Positions 18,304-27,750 of a stretch of DNA of 58,892 nt are shown piece after piece. The notes beneath the pieces were generated by a model. That model was not told where the DNA came from. It searched no databases and worked only from the letters and a program-made list of their open reading frames with translations. Position numbers and translations under genes: made by a program. Source of the DNA: Nitrospirota bacterium (lineage in GTDB: Bacteria > Nitrospirota > Nitrospiria > Nitrospirales > NS-4); assembly GCA_005877815.1 (NCBI GenBank), contig VBOG01000158.1:1-58892 (forward strand), read 5' to 3'. The first letter of the stretch is position 1, and each line of letters begins with the position of its first letter.

Positions 18304-19353
18304 CTACCGCGAGCCGCTGTACTGGGACATCACGCTGACTTTGCGTAGCAGGTCCAGTTCGTCGAGAATCTTGCCCACGCCTAGTACGACCGAGGTGAGC
18401 GGATCGTCCACCGTGATGATCGGCAGGCCGGTCTCCTCGCGCAGGCGTGTATCCATGCCCCGGAGCAGCGAGCCGCCGCCCGTCAACACCATCCCGCAAT
18501 CGATGATGTCGCCGGCCAGCTCCGGAGGCGTGTTCTCGAGCGCCACCTTGATGGCGTTGATGATGGTACTGATCGGCTCGATCAGGGCCTCGCGGATTTC
18601 GGCGTCGTTGATCACCAGGGTGCGCGGGATGCCGGAGATGAGATCCCGGCCTTTCACCATCAACTCTTTTTTCTCCTCAAACGGATAGGCGGAGCCGATC
18701 TCCACCTTGATCCGCTCGGCCATATGGTCGCCGATCAGCAGGTTATATTTCTTTTTGACGTAGTTCATGATCGCATCATCCATGCGATCGCCCGCCACCT
18801 TCACCGACTCGCTGTAGACAATGCCGCCGAGGGATAACACGGCGATATCCGTGGTGCCGCCTCCGATGTCCACCACCATATTGCCGGAGGGCTCGGTGAT
18901 CGGCAGGCCCGCGCCGATGGCCGCCGCGACCGGTTCCTCGATGAGATACACTTCGCGGGCGCCGGCCAACTCCGCGGAGTCCCGCACCGCGCGCTGCTCA
19001 ACCTGCGTGATACGCGATGGCACCCCGATGATGATGCGCGGCCGTACGAAGGTGCTGCGGTTGTGCGCTTTTTGGATGAAGTGGCGGAGCATTTTTTCGG
19101 CCATCTCAAAATCGGCGATCACGCCTTCCTTCATCGGTCGAATCGCCGAGATGTTGCCGGGCGTGCGGCCCAGCATCTTCTTGGCCTCCGTGCCGACGGC
19201 CAGTATATTTTCGGTCTTTTTTTCGATCGCCACGACGGACGGTTCATTGAGCACGATACCGCGTCCCCTCACGTACACCAGGGTGGTGGCCGTGCCGAGG
19301 TCAATCGCGAGGTCATTCGAGAACCAACCGAGAATCCCTGCCATCACACTCAC
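18304..19353 (-). CDS. mreB: Rod shape-determining protein MreB
   Basis: MreB is the actin-like filament that positions lateral wall synthesis. Its 349 residues include the phosphate-1 loop [13 protein letters not shown], the [11 protein letters not shown] strand, [17 protein letters not shown] and the adenosine motif [11 protein letters not shown]. The start is GTG at 19353, eight bases after AAGGAG; GTG at 19347 and ATG at 19344 are in frame but are placed worse relative to that site. It heads the mreBCD-mrdA-rodA unit and follows the RDD gene by 12 bases. Confidence 0.98.
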   Translation of the reverse strand: MSVMAGILGWFSNDLAIDLGTATTLVYVRGRGIVLNEPSVVAIEKKTENILAVGTEAKKMLGRTPGNISAIRPMKEGVIADFEMAEKMLRHFIQKAHNRSTFVRPRIIIGVPSRITQVEQRAVRDSAELAGAREVYLIEEPVAAAIGAGLPITEPSGNMVVDIGGGTTDIAVLSLGGIVYSESVKVAGDRMDDAIMNYVKKKYNLLIGDHMAERIKVEIGSAYPFEEKKELMVKGRDLISGIPRTLVINDAEIREALIEPISTIINAIKVALENTPPELAGDIIDCGMVLTGGGSLLRGMDTRLREETGLPIITVDDPLTSVVLGVGKILDELDLLRKVSVMSQYSGSR

Positions 19354-19365
19354 AGGCGTGTCTCC

Positions 19366-19818
19366 TTATGCTTGAGGGTCCACGTCAAAGATATTTTCAT
19401 TGACGACCTGAGTATGGGCCAATTCGTCTCCGATCCGAAGCCCCCGATCATTCCCGATGATCAGAAGGGATTCGACGCTCAGGATCACTGCCGTTCCCAA
19501 CCATCCCACATACGGGACCTGCCATGCCAGGTAACTTGCCGCGATCGGGATGTTTCTGATGATGGAGTCCTTAAACCCGGCTCCCATATGCGAGTCAGAC
19601 ACCCATGCCTGGAGCCCGATCAAACGCTTCCCGATGCTGCGGCCTGCGAACCCGTCTGCAACCAGAAGGTACCAGAGACCCGCCCAGAAACCGTACGGCG
19701 GAGCCACTTCCGCTATTGCTAAGACGATCAAAAAGTCTAACGATTTGGCAATAAAGCGGTTGAGGACCGTCGCCTTATGATAAAGCGGGGTTGATGATAC
19801 ACCCTCGTCTATCGGCAC
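19366..19818 (-). CDS. RDD-family membrane protein
   Basis: This encodes about 150 residues with an RDD-type layout: VLNRFIAKSLDFLIVLAIA as the first helix (the Arg and Asp define the family), FAGRSIGKRLIGLQAWV in the middle, and a later hydrophobic pair around SYLAWQVPYVGWLGTAVILSVESLL. RDD proteins are small polytopic membrane proteins of mostly unknown job, some linked to transport. I chose GTG at 19818, preceded by GGAG. The longer frame would need TTG at 19872, but a promoter -35 box lies exactly on that codon. It is the first gene of the leftward shape cluster. Confidence 0.8.
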   Translation of the reverse strand: MPIDEGVSSTPLYHKATVLNRFIAKSLDFLIVLAIAEVAPPYGFWAGLWYLLVADGFAGRSIGKRLIGLQAWVSDSHMGAGFKDSIIRNIPIAASYLAWQVPYVGWLGTAVILSVESLLIIGNDRGLRIGDELAHTQVVNENIFDVDPQA

Positions 19819-19843
19819 ATTGTCCCACTCCGCAATCCGCCGG

Positions 19844-19872
19844 ATTGTAGCAAAAGGCCACCCCGAAAACAA
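19844..19872 (-). promoter_or_regulatory. Sigma-70-type promoter for the RDD-mreB-led run
   Basis: On the minus strand the -35 box is TTGTTT (19872-19867), the spacer is 17 bases and the -10 box is TACAAT (19849-19844). The predicted start of transcription is near 19837, about 19 bases before the GTG at 19818. It lies back to back with the plus-strand promoter at 19903-19931. Confidence 0.6.
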
Positions 19873-19902
19873 ATCACGTGACTCTGGGTCGCGTCATTCA
19901 CA

Positions 19903-19931
19903 TTGCTTCCTCCGCATGCCCAATTTATAAT
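19903..19931 (+). promoter_or_regulatory. Sigma-70-type promoter placed for a leaderless transcript
   Basis: TTGCTT (19903-19908), a 17-base spacer and a perfect TATAAT (19926-19931) lie so close to the ATG at 19938 that transcription should begin at or within a base or two of the start codon. No Shine-Dalgarno sequence precedes that ATG. Confidence 0.6.
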
Positions 19932-19937
19932 ACCGCA

Positions 19938-20642
19938 ATGCTCAAGCTGATCCGCGAAAGCGCCATCGAGAGGCCATGGTTTTATCGTGGTCTCATGATC
20001 CTGATCGCCATGGCGTTCGTCGTCACGATGGGCTGGTGGGGGTTCGAGCAGAACAAGGAAGACACGATCGTCATCGTCGGCAACGACCGGATCGGCCGGG
20101 ATGAGTATCAGCGGGCCTACCAAAACACCTATCGGTTCTACAAGGAGTTGATGCCGGGCGAATTGCCCGAAGATCAACTCAAGCAGCTTGTCATCGAACA
20201 GCTCATCGAAAGCCGGCTCTGGATGCAGGTCGCAAAAGAGATGGGCGTCGTCGTGACGGCCGAAGAGCTGCGCGACTCCATCCGGGGCGTTCCCGCCTTT
20301 CAGAAGGATGGCAAGTTCAACTCCGAACAGTATAAACGCGTGCTGGCGGCGAACCGCCTCACGCCGGCGACTTTCGAAAGCTCCCAAAAGGCCGATTTGA
20401 TGCGCGAAAAGGCCCGGATGCTGGTGCGGGAATCCGTTGCGCCGACGGGCGACGAGTTGATCCAGGCTCAGGCCATGCTCGCGAGCCGCCCGTCTCCGAC
20501 GCTGCCGATGGAGCAAGTCGCGCCGCCCCAGGATCGCGCCCGCCAGGCGGTCCTCGCTCAAAAACAACAGCGCGCGCTCAGGGCCTACCAGGAAGGGCTG
20601 AAGATGAAGGCCAAGGTCACCGTCCGACGGGAGATGATGTAA
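19938..20642 (+). CDS. SurA-N-like membrane-anchored periplasmic chaperone
   Basis: This encodes 234 residues. A short cytoplasmic head (MLKLIRESAIERPWFYR) is followed by a membrane helix at about 18-36 and a periplasmic part. The part NDRIGRDEYQRAYQNTYRFYKE...LKQLVIEQLIESRLW...VTAEELRDSIRGVPAFQKDGKFNSEQYKRVL is the SurA N-terminal/PpiD-type chaperone fold. No parvulin isomerase domain follows; instead there is a basic, Gln/Arg-rich tail. It may help outer-membrane or secreted proteins fold (inference). I chose ATG at 19938 because the upstream in-frame codon at 19878 lies before the promoter. The next gene starts four bases after the stop. Confidence 0.85.
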   Translation: MLKLIRESAIERPWFYRGLMILIAMAFVVTMGWWGFEQNKEDTIVIVGNDRIGRDEYQRAYQNTYRFYKELMPGELPEDQLKQLVIEQLIESRLWMQVAKEMGVVVTAEELRDSIRGVPAFQKDGKFNSEQYKRVLAANRLTPATFESSQKADLMREKARMLVRESVAPTGDELIQAQAMLASRPSPTLPMEQVAPPQDRARQAVLAQKQQRALRAYQEGLKMKAKVTVRREMM

Positions 20643-20646
20643 CGCG

Positions 20647-20949
20647 ATGGCATCCAAAGTCACAGCGGGCACCGGCGGCCGGGGCCGAAGCCTGGGCTTG
20701 ATGGCGAAGGATATCGTGGAAGGGTATGTCGCGTTGAATCCGATCGTGCTGAAGAAATTCGACCCTGCGTCAATGAAGGAGTTGCATCAGCACCTCAGAA
20801 AACTTCAAACGTCCGTCCGGATCGAAGGCGTGAACCTCGCCAATCAGGAAGCGACGCGGACGCGCAATCAGAAGCTCCAACGGCTGCACCAAGCCATCTC
20901 GGTCCTCGAAAACCACGCCAAGCTCCAGCGCATCGTCCTCACGACATAG
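20647..20949 (+). CDS. Small conserved-looking protein of unknown function
   Basis: This encodes 100 residues, basic, with no signal peptide and no membrane segment. The start is Gly/Arg-rich (VTAGTGGRGRSLG). The rest looks helical (SMKELHQHLRKLQTSVRIEGVNLA and QKLQRLHQAISVLENHAKL), possibly a helical hairpin. It follows the SurA-N gene by four bases, so it is probably co-transcribed. I do not recognise the family. Confidence 0.65.
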   Translation: MASKVTAGTGGRGRSLGLMAKDIVEGYVALNPIVLKKFDPASMKELHQHLRKLQTSVRIEGVNLANQEATRTRNQKLQRLHQAISVLENHAKLQRIVLTT

Positions 20950-20969
20950 CCTTCCGGCTCTCTCGAACG

Positions 20970-21374
20970 TCATGCCGTTCCGCTGGGCCCGCCGGGCTCG
21001 TCCTCTTGGGGATCCGACCCACGGATGTTGCGGACCCCCAGATCAAGCAACGGTTTCTCGTCGGCCAGCGTCAACGAATGTCCACAGCATTCCATCTGCT
21101 GAATCCCTTGCCCGCCGTCGAGGATCATCACGCGCAGACCACAGGACGTCGGGTGGCTCTTTCTTTCGTCAATGATCACGCCGACGCCCTTATCGCCCAT
21201 TTTCCGGCCGCCTTTTTTGATCTTCTCGGGCACGACATCGTCCGCCGTCAACTCATGGCCACAGCAGACGATCTTTTCAAACCCTTCGCCACCGGCCATG
21301 ACCTTCACCACCAGCCCGCAACTGTCCGGAAACCGTTTGTACTCGTCGATGATATCGCCCTTCTTCAGCGCCAC
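20970..21374 (-). CDS. Tandem desulforedoxin-like small protein
   Basis: This encodes 134 soluble residues with an internal duplication. The first unit has SCGLVVKVMAGGEGF, then VCCGHELT; the second has SCGLRVMILDGGQGI, then ECCGHSLT. The CG(L/N)xVxV...CCG pattern resembles the iron-binding desulforedoxin fold (CxxCGxxVEV...CCGxxM). In both units the first Cys of the expected CxxC is a Pro, leaving three cysteines per unit. A metal or redox role is therefore possible but not shown. It lies 17 bases before nuoN's end on the same strand, at the tail of the complex I operon, and may be read from it. Confidence 0.65.
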   Translation of the reverse strand: MALKKGDIIDEYKRFPDSCGLVVKVMAGGEGFEKIVCCGHELTADDVVPEKIKKGGRKMGDKGVGVIIDERKSHPTSCGLRVMILDGGQGIQQMECCGHSLTLADEKPLLDLGVRNIRGSDPQEDEPGGPSGTA

Positions 21375-21391
21375 AATTCGGCCTTCCTTAG

Positions 21392-22852
21392 CTACGGCAG
21401 GATCGCGCTCTGCGCGGCCTTCACCAGCGGGTCCGGAAAGATGCCCAGGACCAGGACGCCCGCCGCGGCTACCAGCAGCACGGCGATGATGGCCGGAGAC
21501 GCGACGATGCGCACATTATGGCCCGGCGTGCCGGCTGTCTCGCCGGGCTCGCGCATGTACATGACCATGATGATGCGCAGATAAAAGTACGCCGATACGG
21601 CGGCGAAGATGACGGCAAGCACCGCAAGCCAGGTCAAATGCGCGCCCACGGCCGCCATGAAGATGTAGAGCTTTCCGATGAAGCCGGCGGTCGGCGGGAT
21701 GCCGGTCAATGAGATCATGAAGAGCAGCATGAGCAGCGCCGCCCATTTGTTGCGCCGCGCCAGTCCGGTAAAATCCTCGATCTCATCCCCTTCCAACCCG
21801 CCTTTGCGCAGCATCGTCACCACCGTGAAGGCGCCCAGCGTCATAAAGGCATAGAGCGCCAGATAGAGCATGACACCGGCCACGCCGGCCGCATCGGCCA
21901 CGACGAGACCGATCAAGGCATAGCCCGCATGGGCGATGCTTGAGTACGCGAGCATCCGCTTGATATTCGTCTGCACGATCGCGACCACGTTACCCAGCAC
22001 CATCGTCGCGATGGAGACGATCAGCAGCAGCACTTGCCAGTTGGCTTTCACGCCGCCGAGCGCTTCCATGAAGACCCTCACGAACGCCGCAAAGCTCGCG
22101 GCCTTGGAGGCGACGGCCAGGTAGGCCGTGACGGACGTTGGAGCGCCCTCGTAGACGTCCGGCGTCCACATATGAAACGGCACCGCCGAGACCTTGAACC
22201 CGAACCCCACGACCAACAGGATCATCGCAAGCAGCAGGATGGGATCGTGGGGCGGCAGTCCGGCGAGTCCCGCTTTGATGCCCGACAACATGGTGCTGCC
22301 GGTCCGGCCGTACAACAGCGAGATGCCATAGAGCAGGATGCCGGACGACAGCGATCCGAGAATGAAGTACTTGGCGGACGCCTCCATCGAACGCCGCTCG
22401 AATCGCTTGAAGCCTGCCATGATGTACAGCGAAATGGACATGAGCTCCAGCCCGAGATAAATCACCAGCAGGTCCCGACCGGACACCATGACCATCATGC
22501 CGGAGAGCGATAACAGGATGAAGGCGTTGAATTCTCCGAGGTCAATGGCTTCCAGCTTGAGATGCGCCTTCGCAAGCAGGATCACCAGCCCGGCGACGAG
22601 AATCAGCAGCAGCTTCCAGAATGTCCCATAGGGGTCCAGCACATACAGACCACTGAATACCGGCCGCCGCAACCCGAGCAACCAATATTGGGCGATAAAG
22701 GCCACCGCAAGCGCGGCCAGGCTGATATAGACCAGACGCTCCTTGCGGTCCTCTGCGGTCAACGGATCGATCACCAGCAGCAGGCAGCCGACTCCCATGA
22801 CGATCAGCTCGGGAAGAATGGCCAATAGGTCGCCGGGGGAGAATGGTATCAT
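21392..22852 (-). CDS. nuoN: NADH-quinone oxidoreductase subunit N
   Basis: NuoN is one of three antiporter-like proton-pumping subunits in the membrane arm of complex I. Its 486 residues form about fourteen helices. The conserved helix-5 glutamate is at about residue 136 in YLGLELMSISLY. QTNIKRMLAYSSIAHAGYALIG and GIPPTAGFIGKLYIF are family signatures. The start overlaps the nuoM stop by four bases. It is the last nuo gene. Confidence 0.97.
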   Translation of the reverse strand: MIPFSPGDLLAILPELIVMGVGCLLLVIDPLTAEDRKERLVYISLAALAVAFIAQYWLLGLRRPVFSGLYVLDPYGTFWKLLLILVAGLVILLAKAHLKLEAIDLGEFNAFILLSLSGMMVMVSGRDLLVIYLGLELMSISLYIMAGFKRFERRSMEASAKYFILGSLSSGILLYGISLLYGRTGSTMLSGIKAGLAGLPPHDPILLLAMILLVVGFGFKVSAVPFHMWTPDVYEGAPTSVTAYLAVASKAASFAAFVRVFMEALGGVKANWQVLLLIVSIATMVLGNVVAIVQTNIKRMLAYSSIAHAGYALIGLVVADAAGVAGVMLYLALYAFMTLGAFTVVTMLRKGGLEGDEIEDFTGLARRNKWAALLMLLFMISLTGIPPTAGFIGKLYIFMAAVGAHLTWLAVLAVIFAAVSAYFYLRIIMVMYMREPGETAGTPGHNVRIVASPAIIAVLLVAAAGVLVLGIFPDPLVKAAQSAILP

Positions 22853-24393
22853 GGCGCGGTCATCCCGGCGCCTGACAACAGGCCCACGGCGGTCGGCATC
22901 GACTGCTGCCCGCGCGCCATCGTGTCGAAAAGATGCGCGACGCTCTCATGCATCGGCGCCAGGAACAGGTTCGGAAACACGCCGATCCAAAAGACCAGGA
23001 TCACAAGCGGGACGAGCGTCGCCATCTCGCACCAATTGAGGTCGGGGAGCTTGGCCGTCTTTGGACTCGGCACGCCGAACGCCACGCGCTGGACCATCCA
23101 GAGTAGATAGACGGCCGCGAGGATGATCCCCAGCGTGGCGATCACGGCGATCGTTTTGCTCTGGAGAAATGTCCCCACCAGCACCAGAAATTCCCCGATA
23201 AAGTTGTTCGTGCCCGGCAGGCCGAGCGAGGACAATGCGAAAATGACCAGACAGGCGGCATAGCGGGGCATCGGCTTCGACAGGCCGCCGTTGTCGGCGA
23301 TGAGCCGGCTGTGCGTGCGCTCGTAGATCAACCCGACGCAAAGAAAGAGGCCGCCGGTGGTGATCCCATGGTTCAGCATCTGCAAGAGGGCGCCCTCCAC
23401 GCCCTGCGCGTTGAAGACAAAGATCCCGAGCGTCACGAACCCCATGTGGCTCACGCTGGAATAGGCGATCAGCTTTTTCAGGTCGGCCTGCGCCAGCGCC
23501 ATGTAGGCGCCGTAGATGATGGCGACGACGGACAGGGTCAGGATGATCGGCGTGAACCGCTGCGCAGCGTCGGGCACGATCGGCAGACTGAAGCGAAGGA
23601 ACCCATAGGCCCCCATCTTCAACAGGACGCTGGCCAGGATCACGCTGCCTGCCGTCGGCGCTTCGACATGGGCATCCGGCAGCCAGGTATGGAACGGGAA
23701 CATCGGGACCTTCACCGCGAAGGCCGCGAAGAATGTCCAGAAGAGCCATGCCTGCATCGTCTGTCCGTAGTGGGCCTGGCTCAGCGCCAGGATGTCGAAC
23801 GTATGGCCGCCTTGGAAGAACAGGACGATGACGGCGATCAACAACAGAAAACTTCCCGCGAGCGTATAGAGGAAGAACTTGATGGCGGCGTAAATCCGGT
23901 TCGGCCCTCCCCAGACGCCGATGAGCAGGTACATGGGGATCAACATCGTCTCCCAGAAGACGTAGAACAACACGAAATCCAGGGCGCAGAAGACACCGAC
24001 CATCGTCGTCTCCATGACCAGCATGGCGATCATGAATTCCCGCACACGCGTTTTGATGGCGGTCCACGAGGCGACGATGCAGATCGGCGTGAGCAGGGTG
24101 GTGAGCAGGATCAGCCAGAGGCTGATGCCGTCGATGCCCAGGGCGTAGCGGACGGGGGGAGTCGTGATCCACTCGGCCACTTCCCCGAACTGCATTTGAG
24201 ACCGCTGCGGCTCAAACCAGAGATAGAGGGGCACGGACAGGAGAAACTCAAGCGCCGCGGTCCAGAACGCCACATGCTTGATGGCCGTCTCATCTTTGAA
24301 AAAAGCCATGACGGCGACGCCGACCACAGGCAGCAGGATCAGCAGCGTCAGCAGGTGCGGCAGTTCTGTCGTATTCAGAATGATGTTAGACAT
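22849..24393 (-). CDS. nuoM: NADH-quinone oxidoreductase subunit M
   Basis: This is the second antiporter-like pumping subunit, with 514 residues. The key helix-5 Glu is at 148 in FWETMLIPMYLLIG. PMFPFHTWLPDAHVEAPTAGSV and QADLKKLIAYSSVSHMGFVTLG are hallmark NuoM motifs. It lies 23 bases after nuoL. Only one nuoM is present in this operon; the operon shows no sign of the duplicated-NuoM (2M) form. Confidence 0.97.
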   Translation of the reverse strand: MSNIILNTTELPHLLTLLILLPVVGVAVMAFFKDETAIKHVAFWTAALEFLLSVPLYLWFEPQRSQMQFGEVAEWITTPPVRYALGIDGISLWLILLTTLLTPICIVASWTAIKTRVREFMIAMLVMETTMVGVFCALDFVLFYVFWETMLIPMYLLIGVWGGPNRIYAAIKFFLYTLAGSFLLLIAVIVLFFQGGHTFDILALSQAHYGQTMQAWLFWTFFAAFAVKVPMFPFHTWLPDAHVEAPTAGSVILASVLLKMGAYGFLRFSLPIVPDAAQRFTPIILTLSVVAIIYGAYMALAQADLKKLIAYSSVSHMGFVTLGIFVFNAQGVEGALLQMLNHGITTGGLFLCVGLIYERTHSRLIADNGGLSKPMPRYAACLVIFALSSLGLPGTNNFIGEFLVLVGTFLQSKTIAVIATLGIILAAVYLLWMVQRVAFGVPSPKTAKLPDLNWCEMATLVPLVILVFWIGVFPNLFLAPMHESVAHLFDTMARGQQSMPTAVGLLSGAGMTAP

Positions 24394-24416
24394 CGGTCCC
24401 GATATATGTTGTGGCG

Positions 24417-26309
24417 TTAGAACAGCACATAGACGCCCAGAATCGCGACCGCGCCGAGCGCCATCGCGAGCGCATAATGTTGCACCTGGCCGCTCTGGAG
24501 CAGCCGCAGCATGCCGCTCCAGAAGGTCACGACGCGGGCCACCCCATTGACCGCCGCATCGATAACGGCCACGTCCACACCTCTCCAGAGAATGTCTGCG
24601 GCCTCGGTCGTGGGCTTGACGATCCAGGCGTCGTAGAGTTCATCCATGTACCATTTGTTAAGCGACAACCCGTACGCTGACGGCCATTGCGCGGCAAGTC
24701 GTTTGGAGAGGCCCGGCGAGCCGACATAGATCATATAGGCCGCCGCGATCCCGCCGATCCCCGCCAACGACGCGATCACCATGATGGCCATTGCCTCGGG
24801 GCTGCCGTGATGCGTCTCGGCAGGTCCCGACGGCCCGGGAAGGACAGAGGCGAGAAATTCCGGAATTCCGACATAGCCGGTGATAATCGCCAGTGCGGCG
24901 AGAATCATCAACGGGACCGTCATCGTCGGCGACGGTTCGTGGATATGCTGAGCGTGCTTCGGGTCCACCCTGGATGGCCCCCAGAATGCGACGAATACCA
25001 GGCGCGCGCTGTAGAAGGCCGTCAAGAACGCCGTCATCAGCCCGACGACGGCCAATGTCTTTCCCAGCGTGCCGGCCGTCCACGCGCCGATCAAGATCTC
25101 ATCCTTGCTGAAGAACCCTGAGGTCAACGGAATGCCGGCGAGCGCGATCGAGCCGATGACGAACGTCCAGTAGGTGATCGGCAGCTTATCCTTGAGCCCG
25201 CCCATCCGGCGAATGTCCTGCTCGTGATGGAGGGCGATGATGACCGAGCCGCACCCGAGGAACAGCAACGCCTTGAACGCGCCATGGGTCAGCAGATGGT
25301 ACATGCCCGCCGTATACACGCCGAGCCCGCAGGCCATCATCATGTACCCGAGCTGGCTGACCGTGGAGTAGGCCACTACCCGCTTGATGTCGTTCTGCGT
25401 GATCGCGATCGTCGCCGCGAAGATCGCCGTGAATCCGCCTGTTACCGCCACCACATCCATCGCGGCGGGAGAGAGATTGTAAAGGGGCGCGAGCCTCGCC
25501 ACCATGAACACGCCCGCGGTGACCATCGTGGCCGCATGGATCAAGGCGGAGATCGGCGTGGGGCCTTCCATCGCGTCCGGCAACCAGACGTGAAGCGGAA
25601 ACTGGGCGGATTTGCCCACCGCCCCGGCAAACAGCAAGAGACAGATCATGGTCAGCACGCCGACCTGCCAATGCCCCCCGACATTGAGCGTCAGCGCCGC
25701 TTGCGACGCCGCGCCGGCAAAGACCTCCTGGTATTGCAGCGTGCCGAAGATCGCAAAGATCAGCATGACGCCCAAGCCGAACCCGAAGTCACCGACGCGA
25801 TTCACCACGAACGCCTTGGTCGCGGCGTCGTTCGCCGACTTCCGGTCGTACCAGTGCCCGATCAATAAATAGGAACAGAGCCCCACAGCCTCCCAGAAGA
25901 CGTAGAGCTGGAGGAAGTTGTCGGCCATGACCAGCATGAGCATGGAAAACGTGAACAGGGCGATGTAGGCGAAGAAGCGCGGATACCCGGACTCGCCATG
26001 CATGTAGCCGATCGTGTAGATGTGCACGAGGCCGCTGACGATCGTGACGAGCAAGAGCATCGCCACCGTCAGCCGGTCAATGTAGAAGCCGATGTCCACT
26101 TTGAACGTCCCTGACGAGATCCAGGAATAGAGCGTCATCGTGATCGGCTCGCCCTGCGCCACATCAATGAACGCCGACACCGACAACAGCAGGGAGCCAA
26201 ACACCGCCGTCACCGCGATCCAATGCGCGCGCTCCCGAATCCAATGACCGCACAGGCCGATGATGAGGAAGGCGGCAAAGGGCAGAAGGGGAATCAGCAC
26301 GTACTTCAT
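24417..26309 (-). CDS. nuoL: NADH-quinone oxidoreductase subunit L
   Basis: NuoL is the distal pumping subunit and carries the long lateral helix. Its 630 residues have the helix-5 Glu at 140 in YVFWEAVGLCSYLLIG. QFPLHVWLPDAMEGPTPISALIHAATMV and QNDIKRVVAYSTVSQLGYMMMACG follow. The C-terminal extension forms the lateral helix and a last membrane anchor. It starts one base after the nuoK stop on the minus strand. Confidence 0.97.
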   Translation of the reverse strand: MKYVLIPLLPFAAFLIIGLCGHWIRERAHWIAVTAVFGSLLLSVSAFIDVAQGEPITMTLYSWISSGTFKVDIGFYIDRLTVAMLLLVTIVSGLVHIYTIGYMHGESGYPRFFAYIALFTFSMLMLVMADNFLQLYVFWEAVGLCSYLLIGHWYDRKSANDAATKAFVVNRVGDFGFGLGVMLIFAIFGTLQYQEVFAGAASQAALTLNVGGHWQVGVLTMICLLLFAGAVGKSAQFPLHVWLPDAMEGPTPISALIHAATMVTAGVFMVARLAPLYNLSPAAMDVVAVTGGFTAIFAATIAITQNDIKRVVAYSTVSQLGYMMMACGLGVYTAGMYHLLTHGAFKALLFLGCGSVIIALHHEQDIRRMGGLKDKLPITYWTFVIGSIALAGIPLTSGFFSKDEILIGAWTAGTLGKTLAVVGLMTAFLTAFYSARLVFVAFWGPSRVDPKHAQHIHEPSPTMTVPLMILAALAIITGYVGIPEFLASVLPGPSGPAETHHGSPEAMAIMVIASLAGIGGIAAAYMIYVGSPGLSKRLAAQWPSAYGLSLNKWYMDELYDAWIVKPTTEAADILWRGVDVAVIDAAVNGVARVVTFWSGMLRLLQSGQVQHYALAMALGAVAILGVYVLF

Positions 26310-26310
26310 G

Positions 26311-26613
26311 TCACCATTTCATCAGATTCAAATCTTCAACGTTCACGGTCGCCTTGCCCCGGTACAGCGCGATGATGATCGCGAGGCCCACCGCCACTTC
26401 GGCGGCGGCGACGGTCAACGTGAAGAACACGAAGACCTGCCCCGACACGTCGTTCAGGTAATGAGAGAAGGCCACGAAATTGATGTTCGTGGCGTTCAGC
26501 ATGAGCTCGATCGAGAGCAGGAGAATAATGATGTTCCGCCGGATCAACACCCCGACGAAACCGGTCAAGAACACGATCGCGCTCAGGACCATGTAGTAGG
26601 ACAACGGCACCAT
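26311..26613 (-). CDS. nuoK: NADH-quinone oxidoreductase subunit K
   Basis: This encodes 100 residues with three helices. The two proton-path glutamates sit at 36 (LSIELMLNA) and 72 ([10 protein letters not shown]), the same positions as in the E. coli subunit. The length is exactly typical. It lies one base from nuoJ and one base from nuoL. Confidence 0.97.
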   Translation of the reverse strand: MVPLSYYMVLSAIVFLTGFVGVLIRRNIIILLLSIELMLNATNINFVAFSHYLNDVSGQVFVFFTLTVAAAEVAVGLAIIIALYRGKATVNVEDLNLMKW

Positions 26614-26614
26614 G

Positions 26615-27160
26615 CTATGGCTCCTTCATCCCCAGGACGCCTTTTTTGGCGAGGAGGATCGCCCCGATCATGGCGACCAGTAGGATCAGCGATGCCACCT
26701 CGAAGGGGAACAGGTACTTGGTGTACAGCATGTACCCGATCGCCTCCGTGTTGCCCCGGGTGACGATCGCCGCGACCTTCGGCGACGCGGAGGCCTGCAG
26801 CGCGGCCGTCCCGATGGCGGGACTGTTCCCGACTTGCGCGGACAGCACGAGATAGATCATTTCCGCCAGACCGACGATCCCTAGCCCGATGCCCCACCCG
26901 ACCTGCCGCTGGTAGGAGTCATCCTGCTTCAGGTTCAGCAGCATGACGACGAACAGATAGAGCACCAGAATCGCTCCGGCGTAGACGACGATTTGGACGG
27001 CGGCGAGGAACTCGGCATGGAGCGTCACGAAGAGGCCCGCAACGTGAAAAAACATCACCAGCAATGCGATGACGCTGTAGATGGGGTTCCTGAAGGCGAC
27101 CACGAGGACGGCGGTCAGCACGATGACGGCCGCAAAGTAAAAGAATGCGACGGTCTCCAC
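26615..27160 (-). CDS. nuoJ: NADH-quinone oxidoreductase subunit J
   Basis: This encodes 181 residues with about five helices. The [29 protein letters not shown] region and [23 protein letters not shown], with its pi-bulge helix, are NuoJ signatures. It belongs to the proton-transfer link between the quinone site and the antiporter subunits. Confidence 0.96.
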   Translation of the reverse strand: METVAFFYFAAVIVLTAVLVVAFRNPIYSVIALLVMFFHVAGLFVTLHAEFLAAVQIVVYAGAILVLYLFVVMLLNLKQDDSYQRQVGWGIGLGIVGLAEMIYLVLSAQVGNSPAIGTAALQASASPKVAAIVTRGNTEAIGYMLYTKYLFPFEVASLILLVAMIGAILLAKKGVLGMKEP

Positions 27161-27172
27161 GCGTCTGGCCTG

Positions 27173-27748
27173 TTATGAGTCCATGGGAGGGAGGTTCTGG
27201 TGGCCGATGTTGAAGAACGTCACATTATGGTGCTGATGCTCGATCTTTTCCTCGCGGGTGGGGAAGTTGCGGTCGCCAAGCGCGAGCAGTTGATCCTTGT
27301 TGAGTCGGAGGTCGCGCTTGTTGTACACCGACCATTCATATTCCGTCGTCATGGCGAGCGCGTCCACGGGGCATGCCTTGACGCACAGCCCGCAGAAGAT
27401 GCACCGCGCCATGTCCATGTAGTATTCCTTGGCGAACCGCTTCATCGGCTCCCCGGGCACCTCATCGCTGATCACGGTAATGACCCGCGAGGGGCACGCG
27501 GCTTCGCACAGATCGCAGCCCACGCATTTTTCGGTCATGTCGTTGTACCGCAGCAACGCAATCATCCCGCGATAGGTCCCCGGCAGATCCCGTTTCTCGT
27601 GCGGATACTGGAATGTCACGGCCTTGCGGCTTCGCAGCACGATTCGTTGGACGAACACCGTCATCGTGGCCTTCATGCCGACCAGGATCTCGTAGAACGT
27701 GAACCGCTTGATCCAGTCTGAAAGCTTCATGGGTTCCGCCATGCTCAT
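27173..27748 (-). CDS. nuoI: NADH-quinone oxidoreductase subunit I
   Basis: This peripheral-arm subunit holds two [4Fe-4S] clusters (N6a and N6b) that pass electrons to NuoB. The two ligand sets are C75, C78, C81, C85 (CVGCDLCEAACP) and C116, C119, C122, C126 (CIFCGLCVKACP). I chose ATG at 27748, two bases after the nuoH stop; ATG at 27742 is also possible. The frame is open further upstream into nuoH, but that part has no NuoI similarity. The C-terminal tail after the second cluster is long and charged. Confidence 0.96.
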   Translation of the reverse strand: MSMAEPMKLSDWIKRFTFYEILVGMKATMTVFVQRIVLRSRKAVTFQYPHEKRDLPGTYRGMIALLRYNDMTEKCVGCDLCEAACPSRVITVISDEVPGEPMKRFAKEYYMDMARCIFCGLCVKACPVDALAMTTEYEWSVYNKRDLRLNKDQLLALGDRNFPTREEKIEHQHHNVTFFNIGHQNLPPMDS

Positions 27749-27750
27749 GG

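Noticed and set aside
19819-19872. A longer RDD protein starting at TTG 19872
   Set aside because: The TTG is itself part of the TTGTTT -35 box of the best promoter, so it would lie upstream of the transcript. GTG at 19818 with GGAG fits better.
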